22,069 nucleotides of DNA from a virus: positions 1 to 22,069 of IMG/VR virus record IMGVR_UViG_3300024344_000145. One strand, given 5' to 3'. The position numbers and the translations under genes are program-made. Each line of letters starts with the position of its first letter. The first letter of the stretch is position 1. The notes below the pieces were generated by a model that did no database searches, was not told the origin of the DNA, and saw only the letters and a list, made by a program, of their open reading frames with translations. Below, piece by piece: positions 21,932 to 22,069 of the stretch.

Positions 21932-22069
21932 ATGGCTTGGGAAAGATTAGCTCATGTGGCATTAAGTAGTGCAGGAGATACATTAAATTCAGGTACTTTT
22001 ACTGCAAAGAAAAACATGAAAGTTATATTACATTTAACTTCAACAGGTGGAAATGTAAATCCAAGTTTA
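21932..22069 (+). CDS. fibre / adhesin protein, 3'-truncated by window end
   Basis: From ATG 21932 the frame is open for 46 codons to the window edge. It starts MAWERLAHVALSSAGDTL and then GTFTAKKNMKVILHL, closely matching the N-terminus of the 20911 gene and the FTAKKYL signature of other repeat copies. It is a further paralogue of the adhesin series. The rest of the gene is outside the window. Confidence 0.65.
   Translation, partial: MAWERLAHVALSSAGDTLNSGTFTAKKNMKVILHLTSTGGNVNPSL

Larger units (their letters stand above)
19979..22069 (+). repeat. tandem protein-domain repeats across three adhesin genes
   Basis: Copies lie at about 19979-20407, 20429-20908, 20968-21435, 21466-21927 and a partial one from 21932. 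They are diverged in DNA but keep (G)KWANTS and FTAKK-type signatures. One 25-nt stretch is identical between copies (20703-20727 and 21719-21743), encoding part of IINKSDKEKL. Confidence 0.7.

Noticed and set aside
1-22069. CRISPR array, tRNA, rRNA, integrase, attachment site or insertion sequence
   Set aside because: Searched by eye for regular direct repeats, cloverleaf-like segments and recombinase motifs; none seen. Genes fill almost all of the window.

Overview
The window looks like a contiguous piece of a tailed, siphovirus-like dsDNA virus of an archaeon. The most probable host is a marine ammonia-oxidising Nitrososphaerota (Thaumarchaeota, Marine Group I / Nitrosopumilus-like). Reasons for an archaeal host: AT-rich DNA; many TTG starts and no convincing Shine-Dalgarno sites; an archaeal Hjc-type Holliday junction resolvase; several zinc-ribbon or C2H2 microproteins; and a metzincin protease, with no peptidoglycan hydrolase, in the expected lysis position. 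The virus assignment is strong. The host is inference. No integrase, att site, tRNA, rRNA, IS element or CRISPR array is visible, so a free virus cannot be told from part of a provirus. All genes are on the + strand.

Region 1 (1-4793) is a tightly packed run of mostly small overlapping genes: a DEDD (DnaQ-like) exonuclease, a mini HExxH protein, an RHH-like microprotein, an Hjc-like resolvase, a putative small terminase, the large terminase, a cassette of four Cys-rich microproteins of 27-43 aa, and a two-span membrane protein. This is nucleic-acid processing and packaging, probably with regulators.

Region 2 (4794-18077) is the morphogenesis block: a BppU-like beta-sandwich protein, portal, a fused prohead protease/scaffold/HK97-fold capsid protein, a head-tail connector, an XhlA-like protein plus a holin-like protein, a secreted or anchored metzincin, a C2H2 microprotein, a putative tail terminator, tail tube, tail assembly chaperones G and GT (with a textbook T-TTT-TTA slippery site), an HK97 gp10-like protein, tape measure, a baseplate hub with an inserted domain, and a LamG-like adhesin. 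Region 3 (18078-22069) holds small virion proteins and a tandem family of fibre or adhesin genes built from a repeated domain of about 150 residues. It runs off the right end of the window.

The most interesting regulatory structure is a short box, TTCTC (variants TTCTT, TTCCT). It occurs in every one of the ten intergenic gaps of 30-42 nt, all from 4794 onward. It lies 29-32 nt upstream of the next start codon each time, while its distance from the preceding stop varies from 0 to 10 nt. Constant spacing to the start points to a virus-specific late promoter driving leaderless mRNAs rather than a terminator. It divides the structural genes into ten transcription units. No gap above 42 nt lacks a gene.
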